From assembly GCA_029553285.1 (NCBI GenBank), contig JAKPCO010000077.1, forward strand, positions 1-64,000: a stretch of DNA of 64,000 nucleotides. The letters are read 5' to 3'. Within the stretch, counting starts at the first letter, position 1. Each line of letters starts with the position of its first letter. This stretch comes from Methanobacteriota archaeon (GTDB taxonomy: Archaea; Halobacteriota; Methanosarcinia; Methanotrichales; Methanotrichaceae). Positions 1 through 8,039 of the stretch are shown here, in pieces. The notes under the pieces are model-generated. The model was not told the origin of the DNA. It did no database searches and saw only the letters and a program-made list of their open reading frames with translations. Position numbers and translations under genes: made by a program.

Positions 1-173
1 TTCGAAGGAAAGCATGATTCGCGAAGTACGCAGGATGTTCACATTTTATACTATAATTTTAAGCGTATAACATTATGACGAAGATTCTTGAAAGAATAAG
101 AGAGAATATATGAATATAAAGCTACTTATCCAACACAGCAGGTTTCTCTGACATGCAAATCTATGCTGTTATT

Positions 174-887
174 TTATGAGAATGTTGAGAACACATCTGT
201 GGGCTGGTTCCTGTAAAGAATCCATCTGTTCAGGTACATGAAAGGTATATCGATCAGAGCCACGAGCCATTTTGTTATCGTGATGCCTATGATGAGAGGA
301 ACCACTGGCATGACCCCGTAGAACGCGATTGTTATGAAGAGCGTTGAGTCGATAAGCATTGCCGGTATCGAACTCAACGCATTCCTCGCCCAGAGACGAC
401 GCCCTTTCGTCTTAGACTTGAACCACGCAAAGACCACTGCATCGAGGTTCTCGCTCACAAGGAAGGCGACCCATGATGCAAGGACGATCCTCGGAACCTG
501 TTCCAGAAGAACCTCGATCGCATCCTGGTGGAGAAAGAACGGCGCTGGCGGAAGCTCCACCACGAGCCAGGAGAAGAGCGAGATCATTATCTGGGAGAGA
601 AACGCTATGCCGATCATCCTCCTGGTCTCCTGGAGCCCGAACCTCTCGTTCACAACGTCTGTGAGAAGAAACGTCACGCTGAACACTATCACCACTGCAG
701 GGGCGTAGAATGTTCCTATAACGAGATCAAATTCAGCCGTCTTGGCTGCAGCTATGTTTGAGAATATGCCGAATGCTACGTAGATGCCCATGAGCAGGTC
801 AGATCTCCCAGACCTGCGGGCATACCAAGATCCAAGGATCGTGAATGAGCTCACAAGCCCGATCCAGAGCAGCAGGAGCGTGAACAT
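174..887 (-). CDS. Queuosine precursor (preQ0/preQ1) transporter, YhhQ/VUT family
   Basis: A 237-residue integral membrane protein with about six hydrophobic segments. The family (YhhQ, formerly DUF165 or vitamin-uptake-like) imports 7-deazaguanine precursors; in archaea these would feed archaeosine in tRNA. The family signature region with 'SNIAAAKT' near residue 45 and 'TDVVNERFG' near residue 90 is visible. The start is taken at the ATG at 887 because GAGGATG lies just upstream; a 13-residue longer reading frame exists. It stands alone and reads toward the window edge. Family assignment is firm; the substrate is inferred from the family. Confidence 0.8.
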   Translation of the reverse strand: MFTLLLLWIGLVSSFTILGSWYARRSGRSDLLMGIYVAFGIFSNIAAAKTAEFDLVIGTFYAPAVVIVFSVTFLLTDVVNERFGLQETRRMIGIAFLSQIMISLFSWLVVELPPAPFFLHQDAIEVLLEQVPRIVLASWVAFLVSENLDAVVFAWFKSKTKGRRLWARNALSSIPAMLIDSTLFITIAFYGVMPVVPLIIGITITKWLVALIDIPFMYLNRWILYRNQPTDVFSTFS

Positions 888-1105
888 GTCATCCTCAGAG
901 CCGGCGCGTGCAAAGCGCAGCGGCAATTTTGAGCGGCGTACATTGAATGCGAAGTGTCTTCAGGGGGCGGTTTTCGCCTTCTGCAGGAAGCTGCGCCAGA
1001 GTCGCCCAGCGCAGATCTCCAGCTCTTGCTGATCATGCCAAAAGTTGATATGCCTGTCGGTTACATTTGTCCACGATACGGCTGCCTGTATCTCAGGTGG
1101 TGAGA

Positions 1106-1768
1106 ATGAAGATACTCGGCATAAACTCCAGCCCCAGAGGGGAGAGGAGCCAGACCCTGAGGCTCGTCAGGGCGGCGCTGGATGGCGCCAGATCAGAGGG
1201 AGCTGAGGTCGAGCTTGTGGATGTCTGCAAGTTGCGAATAGAGTACTGCAACGCATGCGGAGTCTGCTATGCGAAGGGCGAGTGCACGCACAAGGATGAT
1301 TTCCAGGAGGTATACAAAAAGCTCCTCGAGTGCGATGGATTTGTCATCGGCTCGCCGAACTACTTCAGGAGCGTGACAGCCCAGCTCAAGACGCTCATAG
1401 ACAGAATGGCGGATGCGGTCCACTGCCAGCTTCTCCTGGGCAAGTACGGATGCGCTGTCGCCACTGCCGGCGGCCAGGCGTACGACGAGGTCCTGGATTA
1501 CCTGAACAGGATAATAGTGGGATTCGGCGCATCCTATGTCGGTGGCGCAGGAGGGGCGCCGGCCATCCCGGGATCGATGGATGAGGCTGAGAGGAGGGCT
1601 CGCGAGCTCGGAGTGGACCTGGTGCGCGCGATCTCAGAGGGGAGACGCTACCCTGAGCAGGATAGGGTCCACGAGGAGATGAGATCCAGGTTTAAGGCTC
1701 TCGTGAGCATGAACAGGGACGTATGGACGCACGAGTACGAGCACTGGAAGAGCAAGGGCTGGCTCTGA
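1106..1768 (+). CDS. Iron-sulfur flavoprotein (Isf-type), NADPH-dependent FMN reductase family
   Basis: A 220-residue flavodoxin-fold protein. The FMN phosphate loop 'GINSSPRGERSQT' is at residues 5-17 and the flavin-contact segment 'GSPNYF' near 82. Four cysteines at 48, 51, 54 and 60 give the compact CX2CX2CX5C motif that binds a 4Fe-4S cluster in the archaeal iron-sulfur flavoprotein (Isf) family. Isf proteins shuttle electrons, and some reduce O2 or peroxide in methanogens. The ATG at 1106 is preceded by GGTGGTGA, a strong ribosome binding site, so the longer in-frame start upstream is rejected. Its own electron partner cannot be read from the context. Confidence 0.85.
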   Translation: MKILGINSSPRGERSQTLRLVRAALDGARSEGAEVELVDVCKLRIEYCNACGVCYAKGECTHKDDFQEVYKKLLECDGFVIGSPNYFRSVTAQLKTLIDRMADAVHCQLLLGKYGCAVATAGGQAYDEVLDYLNRIIVGFGASYVGGAGGAPAIPGSMDEAERRARELGVDLVRAISEGRRYPEQDRVHEEMRSRFKALVSMNRDVWTHEYEHWKSKGWL

Positions 1769-1840
1769 GGGGGATACGAGACCACCAGCGAGACCAGTAT
1801 CCTTTAAGGGGGCTTAACATCCGGGTCAGGGACAGATATC

Positions 1841-2404
1841 ATGCGCACAGGCAGATCTGAGCTCAGAGAGATGGGGGCGTTTGCGGCCGCTGAGCTGTGC
1901 ATCGATGGCAGCGGAGCTGCGACTGTCTCCACAGGCTCGGGGTTCATGGATCACATGCTCAACTCAATGGCGAAGCTGGGATCGGTCGATATCAGCGCGT
2001 CAGCGGGCGGAAATTCTCTTTACAGGTATTCGCTCCTGGGATCAGCGATCGGAGCCTCGCTCGATCAGGCGCTGGGCGACAGGAGCGGAATAAGAAGATA
2101 CGGGTTCGCGGCCATCCCGATGGATGATGCGCTTGCCGAGGTGGCCCTGGATCTGGGCGGGAGGGCGTACCTTGTGATGAGGGGGTCGTTTCACAGGGAT
2201 ACAATCGGGGACCTGAACACCTTTGAGATAAAGTCGGTGCTGAAGGGGATCACCGACCTCGGAAGGCTGACACTGCACGTCAGGTTCGACGGGGAGAACG
2301 ACCACCACATCGCTGAGAGCATCTTCAAGGCGCTGGGGCTCGCGATCCGCAACGCTGTGGAGCCGGGATCGCCCGGGGTTCTGAGCACGAAGGGAGTGAT
2401 ATGA
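1841..2404 (+). CDS. HisB-like protein lacking catalytic residues (imidazoleglycerol-phosphate dehydratase family)
   Basis: 187 residues, the normal length of archaeal HisB, and collinear with it: 'GFMDHML', 'ALGDRSGIRRYG', 'PMDDALAEVALDLGGR', 'LTLHVRF', a second metal motif 'DHHIAES' and the C-terminal 'STKG'. The first HHxxE manganese motif, expected near residue 67, is replaced by 'GGNSLYRYSLLG'. The N-terminal RxTxET substrate-binding segment is also gone ('LREMGAF'). The reading frame is open and no alternative frame restores the motif. It is either a pseudo-enzyme paralogue or a very divergent HisB; the real dehydratase may be elsewhere in the genome. Stands 73 bp after the flavoprotein gene. 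Confidence 0.75.
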   Translation: MRTGRSELREMGAFAAAELCIDGSGAATVSTGSGFMDHMLNSMAKLGSVDISASAGGNSLYRYSLLGSAIGASLDQALGDRSGIRRYGFAAIPMDDALAEVALDLGGRAYLVMRGSFHRDTIGDLNTFEIKSVLKGITDLGRLTLHVRFDGENDHHIAESIFKALGLAIRNAVEPGSPGVLSTKGVI

Positions 2405-2488
2405 CCGGCAGATAGACTCATCCCCAACCCACCCGATGAGGCCGCAACAATGGCTTGCGCGATTGGATCTGCCGACGAGCCAGCCCCT

Positions 2489-3457
2489 TCAGCTCGCCTC
2501 TCTCCCGAACGCCTCGATCGCCCTCGCGCAGTTCCTCAGGAGCTCTGCTGCGAGGTGCTGCGACGGCCATGAGCCCAGGCCGCAGTCCGGGCCTGCGTAT
2601 CTGACGAGATCACCAAACATCCGCACAGCTCTCTCAAGCCTCTTCCTGATGACCTCTGGAGACTCCATCCTGAGTATCTCGGCCTCGAGCCTCTCCGGCT
2701 GCTCCCAGAGGTTTGTGTTGAGCCGTTCGTTGAGCCTCGCAACCATCGAGAGGATGTCTGTCCTGGCTATGCCGGCTCTTATGAACGTATCATTCTCCGC
2801 AAGCACCTTGCGATCGATGATATCGAGATAATCAGGATGCGACGCTGACTCGACTCCTATGACGTTTATGCCTGGAACGCGGGCGCAGAGCTCCGCGTAT
2901 ACCGGAGAGTGTAGATGCACTTGGACATCAACCCTTCCCGCGCATCCCCTGCTCGCCACCTCGAGCGCTTCGATGATCACATCCTCTGAGAAGACTATGC
3001 TGGAGCTGATCCCCAGGCTCGGCTCGTCGATCGAGATTACAGCTACATCGATGCCGAGCTGCCGTGCCTTCTCGATGGAGCTGTCTATGAAGCGCGAGAC
3101 GCTCTCTGCCATGTTGAGGAGCAGATCCGCGTACTCTGTCGAGCCGAACTCTGATATGTAAAGCTCGAGAGGGCCGGTGACGCAGACGCGAATGCTTCGC
3201 CCGATGGATCTGAGGGCATCGAGCTCCATTATCTCAGCTGCATCCCTGCGGATCAGATACGGCCCCTCTGTGGTCTCAGGGGATCTCATGGGGTCCATGA
3301 ACATGCCTATCATGTCCCTGAGCTGCGGATACGTGGGCACCTGGACCCCAGCTGAGATCTTCATCTCCATTATGCTCCTCACAAGAGCGAGGTACTCCTT
3401 TCTGCTCGACCCCTCAATTCTTCCATGCGGAAAGCTACCTATGTCATCGAATCTCAT
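2489..3457 (-). CDS. Core methionine synthase-like protein (MetE C-terminal domain family)
   Basis: 322 residues with the (beta/alpha)8 cobalamin-independent methionine synthase core and no N-terminal half, as in archaeal core MetE proteins that take methyl from a corrinoid. 'DIGSFPHG' opens the barrel, 'ISIDEPSLG' is the conserved IDEP strand, 'GVESASHP' carries the expected zinc Glu and 'GPDCGLGSWP' the C-terminal zinc Cys. The central motif reads H-L-H where the family has H-x-C, so one zinc Cys is replaced by His. Its ATG overlaps the stop of thrC (ATGA), so the two are co-translated; this fits an amino-acid (homoserine/methionine/threonine) role. Methyl donor unknown. Confidence 0.7.
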   Translation of the reverse strand: MRFDDIGSFPHGRIEGSSRKEYLALVRSIMEMKISAGVQVPTYPQLRDMIGMFMDPMRSPETTEGPYLIRRDAAEIMELDALRSIGRSIRVCVTGPLELYISEFGSTEYADLLLNMAESVSRFIDSSIEKARQLGIDVAVISIDEPSLGISSSIVFSEDVIIEALEVASRGCAGRVDVQVHLHSPVYAELCARVPGINVIGVESASHPDYLDIIDRKVLAENDTFIRAGIARTDILSMVARLNERLNTNLWEQPERLEAEILRMESPEVIRKRLERAVRMFGDLVRYAGPDCGLGSWPSQHLAAELLRNCARAIEAFGREAS

Positions 3458-4800
3458 CGCAGACCTCTGAGGTATGACTTGAGGGACTCATAGGATCCGC
3501 TTATCCCCTCGATATGCTCCTCCAGGCTGTCGAGCTCTGCCATCGCCTTCGGGAGCGGAGGCGTCACTCCAAGCACGCGAACGATCTCCTCAGGGAACTT
3601 CGCGGGATCAGCGGTCTCCAGCGAGACTGACGGCTCCCAGCGCTCAACCTCCTCGAAGTACCTCATGAGGCCTGCCCATCCGACAGCACCATGCGGCTCC
3701 AGGAGCACCCTGTGGCGCTCGTAGACCTCTTTTATCGTCTCTCTCGTCTCACCATCGCTCACCGAGACCGCGAACATATCCCTCCGCATCGCATCTATAT
3801 CCGGATATCTCCTCACCTCGCCCTTCTCGTCCATCCAGCCGCCGTAAAGCGCGAATACCCTGGCGAGGTTGCTCGGATGGCCCACGTTCATCGCATTTGA
3901 GATGCAGTTCCTGCTCGGCCTGATGGGGCTGTAGGTGCCTGTGCGCATGAACACCGGAAACTCATCGTTCTCGTTCGTCGCTACCACAAACCGCCTCACA
4001 GGCAGCCCCATACGCATCGCGATGAGACCGCCCATCAGGTTGCCAAAGTTGCCGCTCGGCACGGATACTACTATCTCCTCCCCATCAGAGATCCTGGAAT
4101 ATGCGTAGAAGTAGTAGACCGCCTGAGGCAGGAGCCTTCCGACGTTTATCGAGTTCGCTGACGAGAGGTTGAGATCTCTCAGCTCCGGATCTGCGAATGC
4201 TCTCTTGACGAGAGCCTGGCAGTCATCGAACTTGCCATCAACCGCCAGAGCGTGCACGTTTCCGCCGAGCGTCGTCATCTGCTTCCTCTGCCGCTCGGTG
4301 ACCTCCTCCCTCGGGTAGAGAACGACAACCCGAACATTGCCCAGACCGTAGAATGCATGGGCCACAGCGCTGCCTGTGTCTCCTGATGTTGCTGTGAGTA
4401 TGATTATGCTCCGCCCCTCCCTTTCCAGGAAGTACTGAACGAGCCTGCCCATCAGCCTGGCAGCAAAATCCTTGAAGGAGCAGGTGGGCCCGCGATCCAG
4501 GCGCATGATGTGCGCCCTGTCGAAAACCTTCTCGATAGGAACATCGAAGTTGTATGCGTCCTCCAGTATCGATACGAGATCCTCTTTTGGGATGAGATCG
4601 CCTATGTAAGGGCCCACAACCCTGTACGCAATCTCAGGGTACCTCATCTTTGAGAAACACGAGATCTCCTCTGGACTGATCCTCGGGATATGCTCTGGCA
4701 TGTAAAGGCCCATATCCGGAGCCTGGCCTGATAGCAGGGCCTGTCTGAAGTCGACGCGCTCGGGCGAGCAGTTTGTGCTGTAGAACATAAGGTTGGTCAT
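3454..4800 (-). CDS. thrC: Threonine synthase
   Basis: 448 residues of the longer (yeast/E. coli-like) threonine synthase class, a PLP enzyme converting O-phosphohomoserine to threonine. 'MFYSTN' near the N-terminus, the PLP-lysine segment 'SFKDFAARLMGR', 'TATSGDTGSA', and 'PSGNFGNLMGG' for phosphate binding are all present. The ATG at 4800 is chosen because a TATA-like TTTTAATA at 4825-4832 lies about 27 bp upstream, implying a leaderless transcript; a GTG six codons further up is in frame but has no ribosome binding site. The downstream MetE-core gene overlaps by 4 nt. Confidence 0.95.
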   Translation of the reverse strand: MTNLMFYSTNCSPERVDFRQALLSGQAPDMGLYMPEHIPRISPEEISCFSKMRYPEIAYRVVGPYIGDLIPKEDLVSILEDAYNFDVPIEKVFDRAHIMRLDRGPTCSFKDFAARLMGRLVQYFLEREGRSIIILTATSGDTGSAVAHAFYGLGNVRVVVLYPREEVTERQRKQMTTLGGNVHALAVDGKFDDCQALVKRAFADPELRDLNLSSANSINVGRLLPQAVYYFYAYSRISDGEEIVVSVPSGNFGNLMGGLIAMRMGLPVRRFVVATNENDEFPVFMRTGTYSPIRPSRNCISNAMNVGHPSNLARVFALYGGWMDEKGEVRRYPDIDAMRRDMFAVSVSDGETRETIKEVYERHRVLLEPHGAVGWAGLMRYFEEVERWEPSVSLETADPAKFPEEIVRVLGVTPPLPKAMAELDSLEEHIEGISGSYESLKSYLRGLR

Positions 4801-5095
4801 GCTGGATGAGAGTTGCACGGGAACTATTAAAACCTGTGCGGCTTCAGGGCGACACGAACAGAGCCATGGGGCTGACGAGCCTCTGAAGATCGCCCCAAAT
4901 CAGCATCCAGCAGAAGAGCCAACCATCGTTCTGCACGCTGTGGAATCAACGGTGAGGCACGTGGACCTTAACGTCGACCGGTAGCTTAAAGCAGTCGACA
5001 ATCATGGCCGGAAGTTATCGATCTCACATCTCCGGAGGTTACTCAGGATCGTTCAGGCTTACGACCGCTTTTTGCCTGCTCTGGCATGCCAGCAA

Positions 5096-5186
5096 GGATC
5101 CGTCCGAATAAGAGTTCCGGAGCCAGATATTCGAGGCTTGAGGATGCTGATTGTTATTAGTACTTCTTCCTTATTCGGACACTTCT
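5096..5186. mobile_element. MITE family A, copy 1 (91 bp)
   Basis: A 91-bp element with imperfect 17-bp terminal inverted repeats; the exact core GTCCGAATAAG lies at 5102-5112 and its complement at 5170-5180. It is flanked by an 8-bp direct repeat, GCCAGCAA at 5088-5095 and GCTAGCAA at 5187-5194 (one mismatch), the mark of a target duplication. It matches a copy at 62875-62965 at about 87 of 91 positions. It contains no coding frame, so it would depend on a transposase in trans. Confidence 0.85.
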
Positions 5187-5194
5187 GCTAGCAA

Positions 5195-5283
5195 GAACCT
5201 GTCCGAATAATGATTAAGTACCGACGACATCCAAAAGCAGCAAGCTACAGATTTCTGGCCACAGCTCTTATTTGGACAGCCCC
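5195..5283. mobile_element. MITE family A, copy 2 (89 bp, divergent interior)
   Basis: This copy starts 8 bp after copy 1 and shares only the ends: CTGTCCGAATAA at the left (5199-5210) and CTTATTTGGACA at the right (5267-5278). The interior is unrelated to copy 1. The flanking 8-mers are both GCTAGCAA (5187-5194 and 5284-5291), so the two elements share one target sequence that is now present three times. No coding frame. Confidence 0.7.
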
Positions 5284-5358
5284 GCTAGCAACACCGTAAT
5301 GATTATTAATTATTATTGCATTAACTAACATGTAAAAACAGGTTCGGAGGTGAAGGGA

Positions 5359-5478
5359 ATGGATGCGTTCACAAGCCAGGTGATTGCGGTGATCATCTTC
5401 GGCCTGCTGGTGACTCTCCTGCCCGGGCTGCTCAATAGGTTCGCTGACTCGAGAAGCGGAGGCATCCGGACAACATAG
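5359..5478 (+). CDS. 39-residue single-span membrane peptide, unknown function
   Basis: A short open frame of 39 codons with a strong ribosome binding site, GGAGGTGA at 5347-5354, 4-5 bases before the ATG. The product has one hydrophobic span (about residues 8-25, 'VIAVIIFGLLVTLLPGLL') followed by a polar, basic tail 'NRFADSRSGGIRTT'. An AT-rich stretch at 5298-5330 could supply a promoter. I do not recognise the family. The ribosome binding site and the clean membrane span argue that it is a real small gene; it sits alone, just after the paired MITEs. Confidence 0.6.
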   Translation: MDAFTSQVIAVIIFGLLVTLLPGLLNRFADSRSGGIRTT

Positions 5479-5728
5479 AAAGCGGCACGCTCCCGAAGTT
5501 ATATAATATTTTCAGTTTTTATTCTCCATCCAGCGCAGCGAATTTTGCGATCTCATCTGGCGTGAGGCGGTCGCGCAACCGCATCATCGAGGTCTGCGGC
5601 GCTCAAGCCGGCGAGGTCCGTGAACCTCTATGCCCGGGCTGCAGAGTCCATCCGCCTGATTTCAGGAGATCACACCCCCACAGATTAAATTCTTGTACGG
5701 CCAGGTTTCTCCATGTCGAGGTGATAGT

Positions 5729-6259
5729 ATGCTCATAGGGATCATGTCAGACTCTCACGATAACTTTCGTGGCATCAAGGAGGCTCTGAGCGTATTCTCT
5801 AAAAGAGATGTCAAGCTGGTGCTGCATGCCGGAGACGTGATCGGCTCCGGGAACGCGTATCTATTCGATGGCTGCGGCATTCCTGTGAGACTCGTCTACG
5901 GGAACAACGACGGCGACCGCGTCGGTCTTTCCAGGTACTTCGAGAGGTTCGGGGGCGAGTACCTCGGAGATTTCGGCGAGTTGGAGGTTGATGGATTGAG
6001 GATCGCCATGCTCCATGGAACAGAGGAGTCTCTTGTGAGGGCTGTGGTCGCCTCGGGTCTCTACGATGTCGTTATTCGCGGGCACACGCATGTAGCAGAG
6101 GTCCGCCGCGAGGGAAGAACTCTGGTGGTGAACCCCGGAGAGATATGGGGGCATCTGACCGGGATCAGGAGCGTTGCGATAATGGATACCTCCACGACCG
6201 AGGTGGAGATCGTCGAGCTCGGGAGGTGCGAGACGTTCAGGGAGATTCTGCAGAAATGA
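5729..6259 (+). CDS. YfcE/MJ0936-type metallophosphodiesterase
   Basis: 176 residues, the usual length of the small calcineurin-fold phosphodiesterases. All metal-binding motifs are visible in order: 'SDSHDN' (residues 7-12), 'HAGDVIGS', 'GNNDGD', 'LHGTEE' and 'GHTHV', then 'NPGE'. These enzymes hydrolyse phosphodiester bonds (bis-pNPP in vitro); natural substrates are poorly known. The ATG at 5729 has GAGGTGAT just upstream and is preferred to an upstream TTG. The stop overlaps the ogt start (ATGA), so both are probably one transcript. Confidence 0.9.
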   Translation: MLIGIMSDSHDNFRGIKEALSVFSKRDVKLVLHAGDVIGSGNAYLFDGCGIPVRLVYGNNDGDRVGLSRYFERFGGEYLGDFGELEVDGLRIAMLHGTEESLVRAVVASGLYDVVIRGHTHVAEVRREGRTLVVNPGEIWGHLTGIRSVAIMDTSTTEVEIVELGRCETFREILQK

Positions 6260-6720
6260 GGAAGTTCAGCAGAGGGTGCGCGTATCTGGATGATCTCGAT
6301 CTTCACGTCATCGTCGAGGTGTCGGGAGGAACCGTAAAACGCATAATTCTTTCCAGGAAAGCCCCCGACGTGGAGCGTTCAGGGACAGCAGCCCGGATAG
6401 CAGACCACATAAGAGGGGGCCCGCGTCCGGATCTCGATCTTGATTTGAGCTGGGCTACGGATTTTCAGATGGCCGTTTACCGTGCAGTCCTCAACATCCC
6501 CCGCGGATCGACCGCAACCTACAGTGGTATCGCGAAGATCGCAGGAAGGCCCGGGGCCGCGAGAGCTGTGGGTGCTGCCCTGCGCGTGAACCCATTTCCG
6601 GTCATGATACCCTGCCATCGTGTCGTGGCATCGAACGGCCCCGGCGGCTACAGCCAGGGGATCGATATCAAGCTGCAGCTGCTCGCGATCGAGCAGATGT
6701 CACGCAATAGTATCAGTTGA
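6256..6720 (+). CDS. ogt: O6-methylguanine-DNA methyltransferase
   Basis: 154 residues. A suicide DNA-repair protein that moves the alkyl group from O6-alkylguanine to its own cysteine. The active-site segment 'MIPCHRVV' places the acceptor at Cys120. The DNA-binding helix-turn-helix region 'GSTATYSGIAKIAGRPGAARAVGAALRVNP' precedes it, and 'GGYSQGIDIK' follows as in the family. The start codon overlaps the stop of the phosphodiesterase gene (ATGA), which indicates translational coupling. No Ada-like regulatory domain is present. Confidence 0.93.
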   Translation: MRKFSRGCAYLDDLDLHVIVEVSGGTVKRIILSRKAPDVERSGTAARIADHIRGGPRPDLDLDLSWATDFQMAVYRAVLNIPRGSTATYSGIAKIAGRPGAARAVGAALRVNPFPVMIPCHRVVASNGPGGYSQGIDIKLQLLAIEQMSRNSIS

Positions 6721-7078
6721 GGCATGCAGCTCCTCTGGCTCACGGTGTGCAGGTGAACGCCAATTCCGGACGGATTTTACAAGTGGCTCATCCCGTGGTT
6801 CGGCGGATCGATGATCTCGCAGAAAGATGTGGAGTGGTTGACGTTGGTCTGTTTTGCCAGAGCTCATCCATCTTCAACCCACATGAGCCACTTTTTCTCA
6901 TGCAGCATGCTGCTGTATCCCCCCTCGCCAGATCCCGCTGACCTATACCCAGGCGGGCTCACACTAAGAACGCTGTAAAATGAAAGACATGGAGCGGGTA
7001 GGGGAGTGGGGGTTAATATGACAACAAGTATACCCGCTCAGCGGTGCTTCAGCGCATTGATTGTATAAATAACTTTTC
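6721..7078. other. Non-coding gap between ogt and larB
   Basis: 358 bases without a convincing gene. Two inverted repeats are visible: 11 bp (AAGTGGCTCAT at 6781-6791 against 6883-6893, about 91 bp apart) and 9 bp (GAGCGGGTA at 6992-7000 against 7031-7039). The second lies just downstream of larB on the minus strand and could be an RNA hairpin at its 3' end, but no T-run follows. No known element recognised. Confidence 0.4.
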
Positions 7079-7867
7079 TCAATGCTGCTCAGCTCCGGAA
7101 AGTTTTCTCCTGGCGATCCTGTTTGCTATCCTGGCTGCAAACGCGCCTGCGACAAATCCAGCATCTATGTTAACCACCGCCAGCACGGAGCAGGACTGGA
7201 GCATCGAGAGAAGCGCAGCGATCCCGTTTCCCCCAGCACCGTAGCCTGTGGAGACAGGGAGACCTATTACAGGAGCGTCTGTCAGGCCCGCAACAACAGC
7301 CGGAAGCGTCCCCTCACGGCCGGCAGCCACGACCATCGCATCCACTCCCGCCATCCGCTCCATCGCCGGAAAGAGGCGGTGTATGCCTGCGACGCCGACA
7401 TCATATTCGGTCAAGACCTCGCAGCCCATCGCCTCTGCCGTGACCCTCGCCTCCTCCGCGACCGGTATGTCAGCAGTTCCAGCGCTGAGTACTCCAACTC
7501 TACCACCTGTCCTCTCGACTCGACCTGCCTTCAGAAGAACTGCTTTCGCATGCTCATACCACACCATCTCAGCGCCTTCGGGGAGATCCATCGATCTCAG
7601 CGCGTTAAGATGATCGGCAGAGACCCTTGTCACTATGACCTTACCCGCGGACTCGAGATGCGCCAGTGCAATCCTTGCAAGATCCTCTGGCCTTTTTCCC
7701 TCAGCGAGAACCGCCTCAGGCACATCGATCCTGTCCTCCCTTCTGTGATCTATCTTTGCGATCGATCCAACCTCTCTGTAGCTGAGAAGCCTTATGCCGC
7801 TCAGCGCCTCATCCAGATCCATCTCTCCACGCGAGAACCTCTCAAGGATATCACGAAGCCCGGTCAC
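7079..7867 (-). CDS. larB: LarB, pyridinium-3,5-biscarboxylic acid mononucleotide synthase
   Basis: About 262 residues. LarB carboxylates and hydrolyses nicotinic acid adenine dinucleotide in the first step of the nickel-pincer nucleotide cofactor. The N-terminal 'LRDILERFSRGEMDLDEAL' helix and the PurE-like C-terminal half with 'VLSAGTADIPVAEEA', 'DVGVAGIHR', 'VVAAGREGTLPAVVAGL' and 'GLPVSTGYG' are typical. Start is uncertain: a GTG at 7867 fits the family's N-terminus, while the frame stays open to 7960. No larC or larE is visible in this window. Confidence 0.88.
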   Translation of the reverse strand: MTGLRDILERFSRGEMDLDEALSGIRLLSYREVGSIAKIDHRREDRIDVPEAVLAEGKRPEDLARIALAHLESAGKVIVTRVSADHLNALRSMDLPEGAEMVWYEHAKAVLLKAGRVERTGGRVGVLSAGTADIPVAEEARVTAEAMGCEVLTEYDVGVAGIHRLFPAMERMAGVDAMVVAAGREGTLPAVVAGLTDAPVIGLPVSTGYGAGGNGIAALLSMLQSCSVLAVVNIDAGFVAGAFAARIANRIARRKLSGAEQH

Positions 7868-8039
7868 GTGGGAATGGTAGGGATGAAGGAATAAAGAAGT
7901 TTCCGCACCGGAATGATCTGAACGTTTTCGATCATGTGGCAGAAAGATCTGCGGACTCAAAAGCTATTTGAGATCGAATCAAAATTCAGCCTACTGCTAG
8001 AACTTCAAAATAAAATAGAGGCCAGGGAGATCGGCCTTC

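Noticed and set aside
5519-5587. Minus-strand 22-codon frame 'MMRLRDRLTPDEIAKFAALDGE' that looks protein-like
   Set aside because: Too short, no ribosome binding site; perhaps the tail of a decayed gene but it cannot be supported.
6781-6893. 11-bp inverted repeat 91 bp apart, a possible third mobile element
   Set aside because: No target duplication, no second copy and no similarity to families A or B.
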